Shown here one piece after another: positions 33,111 to 44,806 of a stretch of 64,000 bases of DNA; position 1 is the stretch's first letter, and every line of letters begins with the position of its first letter. The notes beneath the pieces are model-generated. The model was not told where the DNA came from. It searched no databases and was given only the letters and a program-made list of their open reading frames with translations. The stretch spans positions 7,893,366-7,957,365 of the forward strand of contig OX463846.1 in NCBI GenBank assembly GCA_949825065.1, written 5' to 3'. Position numbers and translations under genes: made by a program. This DNA comes from Odontocerum albicorne. Taxonomy: Eukaryota > Arthropoda > Insecta > Trichoptera > Odontoceridae.

Positions 33111-34235
33111 TTCTCACATATTAAAGAATGCCTCATGTGACTATTTGGTACATCACAAATTAAAGTAACTAAGCCTCGTAGCGTTCTGTCACACATACGA
33201 GTATACTCGTATATACTGTTCATTCTCGTAATATACATAACATATACACGTAGTTATTAAATTCAGTGTTGAAAAATCGTATTCCATATAAGATAGTGCA
33301 TAGTTGTTGAACGTTGGTTAAAATACCTCAAAACATTAAAAATGTGGATTGAATCTTTTTGGAATCATCACCTTCAATTTATGTTGTTATTTGTCACCCA
33401 AAATTGTTTTTTTTTCTTGTGAACATTGAATTTGTTGAGCGTGCTAATGCCATTGTTTAAGATAAGGAAATTAGTTGGAAACCAAAATTAGTTTATTTTC
33501 AAATAATAACATGGTTCTCTTTTGTTATCGCGTGTAACATTTATTAAATTAATTAAAAATAAACGAATTGTTTCTTACAACACTTTTTCTGATTCTTCTG
33601 TAAAGTTAGATATGCTATGATTATCTTTTGACATTGTGACTCCCAGTTGTCGTTCCCTATTTTTAGAGGTTTTCTTGTGGGACAACTGTCATGCATTGCC
33701 ACATCGAGAACTCTTGCGCTATCAATCCTTTCCACATGGCCTCACCAGTGTCTTCTGCAGTTCTACTCACCTCACAATATCTTCACATACTTTTTGAATA
33801 CGGGAGATTCCAGCTCTCACTATTGGTGGTTTACCTGCTGAAGTTCTAAGACCCTTTATTTAATTAGTTCTGAACAAAGTTTATGGTTTTCTTATATTGT
33901 ATTATCTTGACTGTACTCCACATACACATTTATTTAATTATTTAGCGGCAGTTAGTAACCAAATAAATATCATTCAGAGGTCCGTTATTATTTTATATTT
34001 CTAAGAAAGTACGAACTTTATAATCTTTTCGAATGCATCTGTGATACCAGATAGCCTTACTCCAAATAACGTATATTCCATGCTAAAGATATATGAACAC
34101 TACACGCATACACTACACCTAAAGCTGAATAAGTTACTATCGCATATCGGAATATCTATTGATGTTTCTTTGTATTTCGTCTTCCTTTGGTAAGATTTCT
34201 GCAGTTTTCTTACCAATCATGTTTTTCTAAGTATA
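33111..34235. other. No gene seen
   Basis: AT-rich to mixed. Overlapping short frames on both strands around 33553-33841 are not convincing. Confidence 0.4.
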
Positions 34236-34790
34236 TGTTATGGCCTTTTGCAACGAAAATACTTTTAGAATTTCAACTGTGTAATTTTATTTGTATAATC
34301 GTTGGATTACATTGAAGTATAATATTAACAGTATTATAGAAGTAATAATAACGATGATGTTAACATCGCAGTGGCTTTAAGAATAATGATTGCTGCCTCT
34401 GATATGGCGTCCTATTTAAAGCAATGATAACCATACGCACGACCATTGGATATATTAAAAAGGAATTTTTCGGGTATGTTATCGATGCCCTTAAGGTCAA
34501 ATCGATATCAGGCGATTTATCTCGTTCGCAGTTTTCTTCCATTTAGTGATACTAAATATTTATTGAATTTGGATAGATAACCGCCAACAAGATAATAAAT
34601 TTAAACGTAATACATTGAGTTAAGTTTGACAAACGTGTGATAACACTAATATTTATAGGTTCTAGATTACATAGTACAGATATGGTTGACATCGATAAGC
34701 TTAACATTGGTTTGCATGATAACTTATAATATTTATTGGAAGTGGATAAGAGTATACGATACAATAACATTGGTAGGGATACATTACATA
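34236..34790 (+). repeat. Dispersed repeat R6, copy 2
   Basis: Matches 3514-4050 from TGTTATGGCC through gtgataacactaatatttatagg, gacatcgataagcttaac and ggtagggatacattac, with several small indels. It lacks the extra duplicated block of copy 1. Ends fade without clear terminal repeats. Confidence 0.7.
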
Positions 34791-37735
34791 TATGTGGATT
34801 TGTGGAAATATACTTAATATAATGGTCACAGTCACAATTTTCATGTCAAATGTATAAATATTTGTTTAGTAATATTTGGAATCTGTCAATAATATTGGGT
34901 TCGAATTCCAAGTTACAGTACCCCTGAGGAGAGTATGCTCTCAAAACAGGAGTATATAAATTGTATTTTTAATACAATTATTATAGGGCCAGGTACTAAG
35001 TTTTTTACTCATTATCCTAACAAATTGTTTCAAAATAAAAGCCTTCGTCAAACAAACCGAACAACATTCATCTACGTGTATAACGAATATTTTTTTTAAT
35101 AATTTATAGTAAAATAACTACGTTCCTTTTATAGCAATAGAAACACCAATATTGTAAAACATTCAAAAGATAATTTTTAATTGTAAGAGTTGGGATTCCT
35201 TTGAAGACCACCTATGTGAGAACTTTCTCGGCCATGTGCCATGTCACAAACGCGTTACAATTCGACCATGGTGAGCCGAATTATAGTTTTCCTATAGGCT
35301 TTGGCAGGTCGTCAACCAAGGCGTGCTTAAGATTAGTTGACGACTTTACGTAGGTTAGTGAGATAATCCTTTAATTTTTTTCCATCAGATGATATTTTGA
35401 AAGAAATAAATGCAACAAATAAGAAAAATCGTAATCGTAGGAATAGAAAAGTTTAACGATCTGTGTTATCTGCGTACTCCAGCAGAAAAACGGCATGATG
35501 GTATGTATGTATATTTTTCCACTAATTCCTTTTCTTAGCTGACAGGGATCAAAACACCATATGCTTGGCATGAAAAAAAAACAATTGCCGCATGGTTGCG
35601 AAATGTTTAACTTGAGTTGCGGATCAATCGCTTCTTGCTAAATAACAATTATTCTCGCGTTATTTAATAATAGTCGTAATAAGTTAAATAATTTTGTATT
35701 TAAGCCAACCGTTAAATTTTATGAGTCATGTATATACTCTTAACAACATGCGCTCAAAAAAGACAAATAAATGTTCTTAAGCATCATGACGGCATGTCAT
35801 CAAATTACCAATAAGATGACGCTATACTCGTACATGGTAAAATAAAAACTCACCAGTACGGTATTTCAAATTATACAGATTTTCAATAAAAATGTCAATT
35901 CGATTTTCAATAAAATTTAGGATTACAGATTTTAAATTCAATTTTCAAAGAACTTTTGTTTTTTTTTTTGAACTATGGAAACGAAAATACTTCAAAATCC
36001 AACAATAATCGAGCCCGGAATGTGTGATTGTTCCAGTAGTATGCAAACTTATCAATACCATTTTTTTTTAATTCATTGATTACAATATTAAATGGCAAAC
36101 GAGTGTAAAAACTTTATTTAAAAAGGTATACTTTGCTATTAATTCTTAAGTGTAAGAATATATATATGCAGCTGTTAATAATATAACTAATTATATCAAC
36201 AGGAATAAAAGCGAACCCTTTGTTGATTTGCTAACTTTGTTTAAAGCGTCATCACTTTTACATGGCATGACTTTGTAATAGATTTTCCAATAATAAGTTG
36301 TTACGTATCGCCATAGATAAACGGTACAATATACCTTAAAAAATAACAAACAACAGTAATACTAATATTTCATATATTTTAAAATACCGAGTAGTATAAA
36401 AAAGTTCAAAATTATTTAAAACATTTGTTGTTACTATGTACATTAACGATAAATGCAAAAAAATTATCGTAACAAAAACATTTAAACTATGTAATTCACC
36501 AATAATGGGCGGTCCAAAAGCGGACAGCTCACACTGCACCAAATTGGGCATCACTGTTTAATATAAAAGGGGAACACAGATACGTACAGGGAAAAATCAA
36601 CACGCGTATACCACAAGTACAACCAAAAGTCAAAATGCTAATGAATAACTTTTAAATCAAGTTGATAAAAAAATCAAAAATATGAGCCCAAAAGACCGAT
36701 GACTCAAATTAAAAACGAAATAAAAAGGACGAAAATGGATAGTTGCAAACTCACATACCTCCTCTAGTACATGATAATAATTTAAGAATACATATTAAAT
36801 GCAATTAAAAAACAGTTCAAAAAAGATTTTAAAAGTCCTCGAGAAACACGCGGGTTCCATCTCAAGGTTCGGATATTCAGAAATGCCCCTACAAACACCC
36901 CTACAAACACCCCTAATAGGTCAATAAATTAACCTTTAAAATGTTTAAGACTGGAGCAATAAACTAACTCTTAAAATGTTCAAGACTGCAGCATACTCAT
37001 TTTCAATTAAGCTCCTTAATAAACTTTGTAGCCATAAATGAGCCACTTCACAGGAAAATATGAGTAATCATTCTTCCTATTGGTAATTTTTATTTGATGT
37101 AAATGAGTTAAAAAGGTGTCAAATATAAAATGAATTAAAGGCCACAGACAAATGATTCAATAGGTTTAAAATGTTATAAAAAATTGTATTTGAGTTCCAG
37201 TTCGTAATAAATTGTTTCCAGACACCGCATATTTAAAAAAAAATGTGCCACTTAAAACGCAATAACTTATTCTCCAATTACTTTGTTTTTTTTTGTCGTG
37301 GCCTTATTGTTCGCTTGTCTTCTTCCGGAATGTTTCAGTTTTGATTTCAGATGAGACCCAACAAAGGGCCCATTTGGTTTAAGGTTCATCCACGAGGCTT
37401 AATGTTACTTGTTGACAACATTAGTTTTACCAATACGTGTAATTTAGACAGGGGAGACAAGTCTACAACAGTGGTTCTGATCTCGAAATCTTGACAGATA
37501 GAACCGAAAACTATTAATTAGAGGCCACGCTCTCCAGTAAAGCCTTATTCCAAATGCAGATATGTAGAGGAGTGCCATAAGAATCCACAAAATCCTTTGA
37601 AACAAATTATCTATCTATAAAATTATGAAATTCATTAATCTGACTGTATAAAAGTAATTTTGAATGAATTTTTCTGAATAATAAAACAATGGGCTCTGAG
37701 AATTTACTTACCAGGGCCATATAAAGTTGGAGCAG
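34791..37735. other. Long AT-rich stretch without gene
   Basis: No intact element. A faint LINE C-terminal remnant on the plus strand at about 35395-35510 (aaaaatcgtaatcgtagg, then gtactccagcagaaaaacgg) follows the pattern of the other copies. Small direct repeats at 36884-36915 (cccctacaaacac) and 36930-37005 (aaaatgtt.aagactg.agca, two copies). Confidence 0.4.
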
Positions 37736-39424
37736 TGGTATGGGCATACATTTGTTCGACAGACACCGGCCAGTGGACCGCGCATCCGGCCAGTTCTTGG
37801 TTCACCTGCGGATATTATATGTGCGCCTGGTATTAAATGTAAATAATATTTTTTATATAACAAATATGACAATAAAATAAATTTTAATAAACAAACAAAG
37901 GGTGAAGTGATAAATTTGTGTTGTGAAAATTATAATATAGTAAAATATATTGTGTAAACAATGTTTGAACAAAAAACTTAATTGTTTTACCTCCAAAAAG
38001 GGAGTGGATTTGGAATTGTGAACAAAAGTGGCGAAATGGGAATCCCACAAAAGGTATGTGTAGATATTTCATCCCTTTAGGGTTATACTTTATACGAAAA
38101 TCTGAACTTTTATTTATTATTCACTGTATTTCTTTTTTCGTTAATTTATTAATTCGTTTCATATATCGTCGTAATTAAGAGTAAAGCGATTAATATTTTA
38201 AATAAAAGGATGTTTGTTTGTTGAAAGTTGATATGATAAAAAAGTTGAAATAATTGTTTGATTTACAACTTATTTATTTGAAATGAACTTAAACATTAAT
38301 TGCAAACAAATAGTCAATTTGTTTAAAAATATTTTTTTTCTAGTTTATTTTTAATACTAATTTCAATTAGTGAATTCTTGCTTAACGATTACAATATTGC
38401 TACCCATATTAATTATTACATAAAACATTTGTTTTATTTAGATTTTTTTTAAATTTTAATAAGAATAATTTATGTTTTACTCGTATATATTACAAACTGT
38501 GCCATAATGTAAAATATAAAAAAATGTCGTCTTAATTTTTCATAATTAATCATTTTAATATAAATTAATAATTAACAAAACAAAGTTTTGGTTTTAATAG
38601 ATTACTAATGATTCTTTTTGAATAATTGTTACAAGTTTTTCTCTGGAATTCAAGCTAAGCAAAAAGTATATACCTGATAAAAAAAAAAAAAATTTATGAA
38701 ATCAACTTTGAACATTTTATTCTGTTCATTGTGTATTTTGAGACTAAAAATGGTTTAATCATTTTATTACAAATTCAGTATTTTTTTTAAATCAATAAGT
38801 ATAAAATATCAATACCAATAATACCTATGCGCAAGAAGACTACACCGGCTAGGCAATAAATATGGACATTGTGTGGTATTCAAGATGACTTGACTTCATA
38901 CAAGATGAAAGTTATGAAGTTGTTGTTACCGGAATGAATTAGAATAATTATATGAGTTGAACGTGTTGGGTTCGCCGTGTTCTGGGTCAACCTTTTTTAT
39001 TGTATTATAGAAATCTGTTTACATTTGATATTGATTTTCAATTGTTAATTTTGCATTTTTTAGTGCCAAAAAGATTTGAAGAACGTTTAAATAAATAATT
39101 TAACAAATTTAATTTTACTCCGAACCACAATTTTGGACGTCATATCCGGAATAAAAAAAAATATGTCGATTATTCAATCGACTTATGGATACATAAAAAC
39201 TAATTGAAAAAAAAAACTACTTTAAACAAGTATTCGCCCAGTCATCCGGTCTTTGGATTAAGAATACCTTAATAAAGCTAGTAACTCGGAGTTCGTCATC
39301 ACAATTGTTAAAAATACTACACACACAACAATACTCACACACGTTTAGCAACTACAAGCGATGTTACCAGGAATGAAACGTGGACGTGAAAACATACTAA
39401 ATAATGCCGAATAAATGCTTTAAA
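37736..39424. other. AT-rich stretch without gene
   Basis: A G+C-richer patch at 37755-37835 (gacaccggccag...catccggccag) stands out but I cannot assign it. The rest is strongly AT-rich with poly(A)/poly(T) runs. Confidence 0.4.
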
Positions 39425-39790
39425 AATGCGTGTATTGAGAAGAAAACACGGTGTCTCAATGTATGAAACTATTAGAGATGAATCTGAACTTAAGATTGAT
39501 GTGTTGAGTAAGATGAAAAAGAACACTCTGAAATAGTTAGAACACGTGAAACAAATTAATTAAGAAAGATTAACAATATATATTGCAAATGTAAGTCGTA
39601 AACGAGGAAGAGGAAGGTCAAGATAAGCATGATTGGATCAAGTGAATGAAATTTTAAAAGAAGAAGTAAGAGAAATCGTAGGAGCTGTGGATGGATGTGG
39701 AAGAGGTGAAATATGTGTGTCGAGGTAAGAAAACCTGGCGCTATGTATTTTCGGCCTAACTCAGCATGGAAATGGTGTGATGGTGTTCAT
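39425..39790 (+). pseudogene. LINE RT C-terminal remnant
   Basis: Broken frames give RVLRRKHGVSMYETIRDESELK, then LSKMKKNTL and segments of RKRGRGRSR and DVEEVKYVCR, ending near gctatgtattttcggcctaactcagcatgg. Same group as 20335-20715. Confidence 0.68.
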
Positions 39791-39939
39791 GTATGTTTGC
39801 ACATCAATATTGTAATTTTAACATCTCTTCTCTGTTCACAAACCAAGGTTGGTGACAACATGCTATTATTTATCTATGTGTAATCCTTTTATTTTAGTTC
39901 ATCTATATTGTACATCATTAGCCTTGTTTCTGTATGACT

Positions 39940-40085
39940 CACTCGTATGCCTTTTTATCCTTCACTTGTAATTATATGAAACATTACATCACTTGTTAGT
40001 TGACTCGTTTTAACATCTATCTTAAATAAGATACATGCTAGGATAAGTGGCGTTTTAGTTGTTATTTCACACGACTATGACACTA
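39940..40085 (+). repeat. Dispersed repeat R4, copy 1
   Basis: About 145 bp (tttttatccttcacttgtaattatatgaaacattacatcac ... atgctaggataagtg ... cactata) that recurs inside the LINE-2 copy at 49403-49603. No coding frame; a short mobile unit of unknown class. Confidence 0.65.
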
Positions 40086-40294
40086 TAGATAAATAAAATA
40101 CATCACTACATTTCCTTGTTGGGTGTGCGCATGGAACAGAGAATCTGAACTAGATAAATAACTACTTCCTTTTAAATTTTTTATTTTTATTTAATTAATT
40201 CAGAAATATGGTCCTCGTTTTTTGGGCATACAATCGCATGTTACCCCTCGATAAAGTGTGTGGCCGAGATATTCTCTTAAACGTCATTAATCGA

Positions 40295-40768
40295 GAATTT
40301 ATTGTCCTTTCCAGTTCACCGCTCCTCTTTTTTTATGTCGTCCTTTACTGTCCATGCAGTGAGACTTTGGAATCAGTTACAAACCAATATAAGACTCGCT
40401 CCGTCCTTAGCATGCTTTAAGAAGCGACTGAAAAAACTCTTAATTTCTAGTCGGTAAAATAACATGTTTCATTCCTGATTTTTATTTTCCTTTTCTCTCC
40501 AACCTCCCTTCCTTTCCTTTTGATTGGTGATATCTCACTTTATATGAAAAATAATGTTCGGGTGACTGTCCGTCTTTGTGGAGTTCGTGGGCATGTGCTC
40601 ACGTATATGTTTATGGATTTCGTGGAGATGGATAGTCATTTGAATGATTTATGCGACCACGTAACTTGCTTCATTTACTTTTGTCTGGTTGGTTGGAAGA
40701 AATTTCCGCCTGGCAATAAGCCCGCCAGATTGTATTTGCAATAAAAAGTGTTAAATAAATAAATAATC
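40295..40768 (+). mobile_element. LINE-2 copy C, 5'-truncated
   Basis: Starts in the RT C-terminal coding region (ctttccagttcaccgctcc...). It continues with a WNQLQ-type coding block, the stop, the CT-rich 3' UTR, the GTTCGGGTGACTGTCCG block, the hairpin (CTGGCAATAAGCCCGCCAG) and a TTAAATAAATAAATAA tail. Very similar to copy B, so relatively young. Confidence 0.85.
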
Positions 40769-41697
40769 GAGCCTTTGTGATTGAAACGTCTAGCACGCGG
40801 AAATATCCCTAAACTAACTATTTTGTGATGCTGTGACACTTTCCTTTATTTTTAATAGAAACAAAGTGAATCGAACTCGCAACCAATAAGGCCACATATT
40901 TCGAAACTTTTCTTAGTCTTTTCTTGCTCACGTTCGCGCTTCAGATCTGTTTTGTTAGCCGTTAATCACTCATTATTTCTACAAGTCAAGATCATTCCTC
41001 CCTAGTTCACATTCATCCTTAACTTCTCTTTATAAAGTCACACATTTCTACAGCTACAATATATCGTCTTATACGGTACATTCTCTGTACGGAATAAAAT
41101 ATTTAACTCTTTAATATAAAATAGCACGCGTGCAATTTTAACTATTTAATATAAAATAGCACACGTGCAATTTTAACTCTTTAATATAAAATAGCACACG
41201 TGCAATTTTAAATATTTCTGATGAAAATTAATTAAGATCAGTTAATAACATTTGAAAATTAGTAGCAATATAACTAAATCACAATTACCTGTTATTAAAA
41301 AACTTCAATTGCCTGGCGCCGTACTATATCATAGCATAGTGAGTTAGAGATAAACTCTCTGGAAAGCGTGGTATGCTAAAATCAAATAGGGTTCAGACAA
41401 AAAAAAACTTGTTGATCAAACAATCCCAACTACCTTGATAATATATTCATCTGGAGTATTGGTAGGCTTATAACATTTAAACCTTTAAAAGGCTACTTAA
41501 AATGTCACATTTAAGGACATGCCACAATAAAGCAGAGGTGTCTTTATGTCACTAATGTCATTTTTTGTCACTAAACGAGGTTATGAAAGCATTAATCGAT
41601 TTTATATTTAGATATAAAATTTTCATCAAAATGTTGTTATTGATCGTTTCTTTGCAAACATTAAATAAAAAAACACATTGTACTTTAGGGTTATAAA
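40769..41697. other. No gene; small tandem repeat inside
   Basis: AT-rich flank of the full-length LINE. A SINE1-like head on the minus strand may persist at 40865-40905 (gaatcgaactcgcaacc). The 35-bp tandem repeat at 41099-41212 is listed separately. Confidence 0.4.
41099..41212. repeat. 35-bp tandem repeat, 3 copies
   Basis: The block atttaatataaaatagcac, followed by an acgtgcaattttaa end, repeats exactly every 35 bp (atagcac at 41121, 41156, 41191). Copy 1 contains the perfect palindrome GCACGCGTGC; copies 2 and 3 have GCACACGTGC with an E-box CACGTG. Confidence 0.93.
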
Positions 41698-41704
41698 ACA
41701 GATG

Positions 41705-41735
<31 letters not shown>

Positions 41736-41911
41736 TTTTTTCAAAACAGGCTTAGCCCAATTACATTGAAAAATACAAGACATTAAAAAAGAAGAAAAAT
41801 TACAGGGAAAAAAAAATTTTTTTTTTTAAATTATATAAAATAAAAAAATAATGCATATGTATACAAACGAGTATTTACACACAAACGTATGTTACATATA
41901 TATTCAGTCAC

Positions 41912-44806
41912 TTAAGTATGTTGATGAGTGCTTTCTAACGCGCTTAATCTAAGAAGAAAATTTACTTTTGCTTTTGGTAATGTGATATGAAATATGTCAA
42001 TATCCGAAGCAGTCCCGTTAAGAAGAGTTAAGGCCCTTCCAACAGGCATAGCGGCTGGAAGACCCGTTCTTGCGTATGTTATTGAGAACAGTTCCTGCCG
42101 GCGCAGTCTAGTGTAATTGTTAGGAACATTTAACGCTAATCTTTGTAGTAATGCTGGACAGCTCACAACTCCTCGAACGAGTTTGACAACGTATACCAAG
42201 AGACGCAGATCTCTTCTTACGCTCAAGGAGTTATACCCGAGCATGCCCAGCAGAAACTGCGTAGGATATAGCCACGGATAGACACCAAACTCACTCATGT
42301 AGAGATATCGTAGATATTTTTTTTGTACTTTCTCCACCATGAGCGAGTTCTGCGCCCCCACCGGGCTCCAAATGCAAGCATTGCTTTCTAGTTTGCTACG
42401 GATCAATGAATTAAACAACGTTTTGAGCACCAATTGGTTTTCAAACGACTTAGAGATTCTCATAACAAATCCTAGAGTTTTATAAGCTGAGTTGCACATA
42501 ACTTCTATGTGAGGACCAAACGCGAGATTGCTGTGGAACAAGACACCCAGATCTTTAATATTATCTGTGCGGGGAATAGGTATAGATTCTAGTGTATATC
42601 TATGGAATTTCAAGACGTGTGAGCGATGATACGACATAATTTTGCACTTTGATGCGTTGAAATATAATTTATTATTGTGGCTCCACTCACAAACGTTGTT
42701 GAGATCTGCCTGTAGGTCTAAGCAGTCGGTATAAGAACGAATTTTTTGAAAGATTTTGAGGTCATCAGCAAATAGAAGAAACGTGGATTTTTTTATAACT
42801 CTACCTATATCATTAATAAAAATAAGAAATAAGGTAGGTCCAAGATTAGACCCCTGCGGAACACCTGAGTAGGCAGTGAAGTAATCGGAGTTGTAGATTC
42901 CATGTGAAACAAATTGTTTTCTATCTGTAAGATAATCTGACAGTAGCCTTAGTAAGTTACCTGGGATCCCAAGTTCACTCATTTTTTCTAATATTTTTTT
43001 GTGATTGACGCGATCAAAAGCTTTTGCAAAGTCATGATACGAACAATCAATCTGATTGCCACTATCTACAGCCCTTGAAACATAGTCGGTGAAGACCATC
43101 AGATTGGATTCAGTAGATCTGCCTCTTCTGAAGCCATGCTGCTCATCAATTATGTATGGGTCCACTAACGACCTTAGTGTGCGATCCATAAACATTTCTA
43201 GGAGCTTAGCTATTGAAGAAAGTATGGCGATAGGTCTGTAGTTGGTTATATCGTCCTTAGAACCATTTTTAAATATGGGAATAACTCGAGTCTTTTTCCA
43301 TTCACTTGGAAAAGTATGGACTCGGAAGACAAGATTAAATATGTAAGCAAGAGGTGCAGAAAGCAATTCACTACAGCCCTTAAGAAAAAATGTAGGTACT
43401 CCGTCCGGCCCGACTGCTTTCGTGTTTTTCATCAACTTTATTTGTTTGAGTATATCAAATGTAGTGATGCTTAGCTTAAATCCCGAGGAAGTATGGTGTT
43501 CATCAAAAACAAATGCCTCGGAGTCCCTACAATAAACTGTTGAAAAATAATTTGCGAATGCAGAAGATATTTCGGGCCCAGTTATTTGATTCCCATCCCA
43601 ATTCATAACATTAAGCACTGGAGAATCGTTACGCATGGATTTAATATGATTCCAAAATAGTTTTGGTTCACGTACCATTCGACATTCTAAGTTCCTTATG
43701 AAGTCTTTATAGGCCGTGCGAATGTTATGTTTGAGCTGAGCGCGAGCACTTTTGAACGCATCGTAGTCACTCAGACGACAAGAGTGTTTCCATTTTTTGT
43801 GAAGAGAATCTTTAAGTCTAATATTCCCAACAATTTCACTTGTGAACCACCTCGGGTATTGCCACTTACGTAGCTCTTTAGGTTTTACGGGAAAGCACTC
43901 ATCAAATACGCAATAAACATGTTCATACAAATATGCTACCGCCTCGTTCACGTCTAAAATTGAATATAAGGGATCCCAGTTAATATCCCTTGTCTTCAGA
44001 TATAAGGAATGGAAATCTCCTTTGTCAAATCGCCATTTTTTAAACACCGGATTCTCAAATTTTTTTGGAGACGCATTTATTTTATCCTTGATCAAGAAGA
44101 CTGTGAGATCGAATTCTAGTGCCGGGTGATGAAGATCTTCTGGTACGAGATGAAAAGGGGCGTGTTGCACCTTGGTGCTAATATTTGAATATATTAAATC
44201 TAGAAGCCTGCCGTTAAAATTATTGATATTATTAAATTGTATCAAGCTGTAGGCAGTTGAAAGACACAAAAATTCGTTTTGAACCCCCCGTGCCCCTATC
44301 GCGCTATTTAAGTTAAAATCGCCAAGAATTACTACTTTTCTATCTCGTATGTAATTTACATGAGCTAAAATGTTGGTACAGAAGAGCGAGTATTTCTCCT
44401 CGGTTGTATTCGGTGGGAAGTAAACAACGCATACAAATATTACTAGAAAACTATTTACAGTGATTTTAACCCAGATATCTTCATTACTCGTTTCTAGGAA
44501 TGACACTCGTTCAGCAAGAACCGAATCAGAGTTTCTCAATCCAAGTAACACGCCGCCACCACGGTGTGCGGAGACTCCATCAGCGGTCGAGCGATCGCGT
44601 CGGAATACTAAATAATTACCATCAAAAAGCTCACGGCTATAGACAGAGGCGTCCAACCACGTCTCGGTAAGTGCAATCAGAGAGTGATTGGAAGCAGCAA
44701 CATTGTTGAAAAAATTTATTGTCTTCGTCTTCAAGCCGCGCACATTCTGATAGTACGCATTAAGTATTGTGAGAGACGAAGTATTTCGCTTCTCTTTCCC
44801 ATTCTG
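41912..44806 (-). CDS. ORF2: endonuclease and reverse transcriptase
   Basis: Nicks target DNA and reverse-transcribes the element RNA from the nick. The open frame runs 964 codons from just after the ORF1 stop to TAA at 41912. An N-terminal exonuclease-endonuclease-phosphatase domain starts with NAYYQNVRGLKTK (16-28), then LTETWLD (46-52), GDFN (162-165), LDLIYSN (201-207) and LHHPALEFD (225-233). The RT shows GPDG (466-469), DFAKAFDRVNH (592-602), GVPQGS (648-653) and the catalytic FADD (679-682). A C-terminal domain ends in ALESTHQHT. There is no ATG before the endonuclease core; the frame is the same as ORF1 and separated only by TGA, so its translation probably uses readthrough or reinitiation. 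No internal stop or frameshift. Confidence 0.93.
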   Translation of the reverse strand, partial: QNGKEKRNTSSLTILNAYYQNVRGLKTKTINFFNNVAASNHSLIALTETWLDASVYSRELFDGNYLVFRRDRSTADGVSAHRGGGVLLGLRNSDSVLAERVSFLETSNEDIWVKITVNSFLVIFVCVVYFPPNTTEEKYSLFCTNILAHVNYIRDRKVVILGDFNLNSAIGARGVQNEFLCLSTAYSLIQFNNINNFNGRLLDLIYSNISTKVQHAPFHLVPEDLHHPALEFDLTVFLIKDKINASPKKFENPVFKKWRFDKGDFHSLYLKTRDINWDPLYSILDVNEAVAYLYEHVYCVFDECFPVKPKELRKWQYPRWFTSEIVGNIRLKDSLHKKWKHSCRLSDYDAFKSARAQLKHNIRTAYKDFIRNLECRMVREPKLFWNHIKSMRNDSPVLNVMNWDGNQITGPEISSAFANYFSTVYCRDSEAFVFDEHHTSSGFKLSITTFDILKQIKLMKNTKAVGPDGVPTFFLKGCSELLSAPLAYIFNLVFRVHTFPSEWKKTRVIPIFKNGSKDDITNYRPIAILSSIAKLLEMFMDRTLRSLVDPYIIDEQHGFRRGRSTESNLMVFTDYVSRAVDSGNQIDCSYHDFAKAFDRVNHKKILEKMSELGIPGNLLRLLSDYLTDRKQFVSHGIYNSDYFTAYSGVPQGSNLGPTLFLIFINDIGRVIKKSTFLLFADDLKIFQKIRSYTDCLDLQADLNNVCEWSHNNKLYFNASKCKIMSYHRSHVLKFHRYTLESIPIPRTDNIKDLGVLFHSNLAFGPHIEVMCNSAYKTLGFVMRISKSFENQLVLKTLFNSLIRSKLESNACIWSPVGAQNSLMVEKVQKKYLRYLYMSEFGVYPWLYPTQFLLGMLGYNSLSVRRDLRLLVYVVKLVRGVVSCPALLQRLALNVPNNYTRLRRQELFSITYARTGLPAAMPVGRALTLLNGTASDIDIFHITLPKAKVNFLLRLSALESTHQHT

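Noticed and set aside
44741..44743. ORF2 start at a GTG codon
   Set aside because: This is the V of the conserved endonuclease start NAYYQNVRG; the frame is open upstream to the ORF1 stop.
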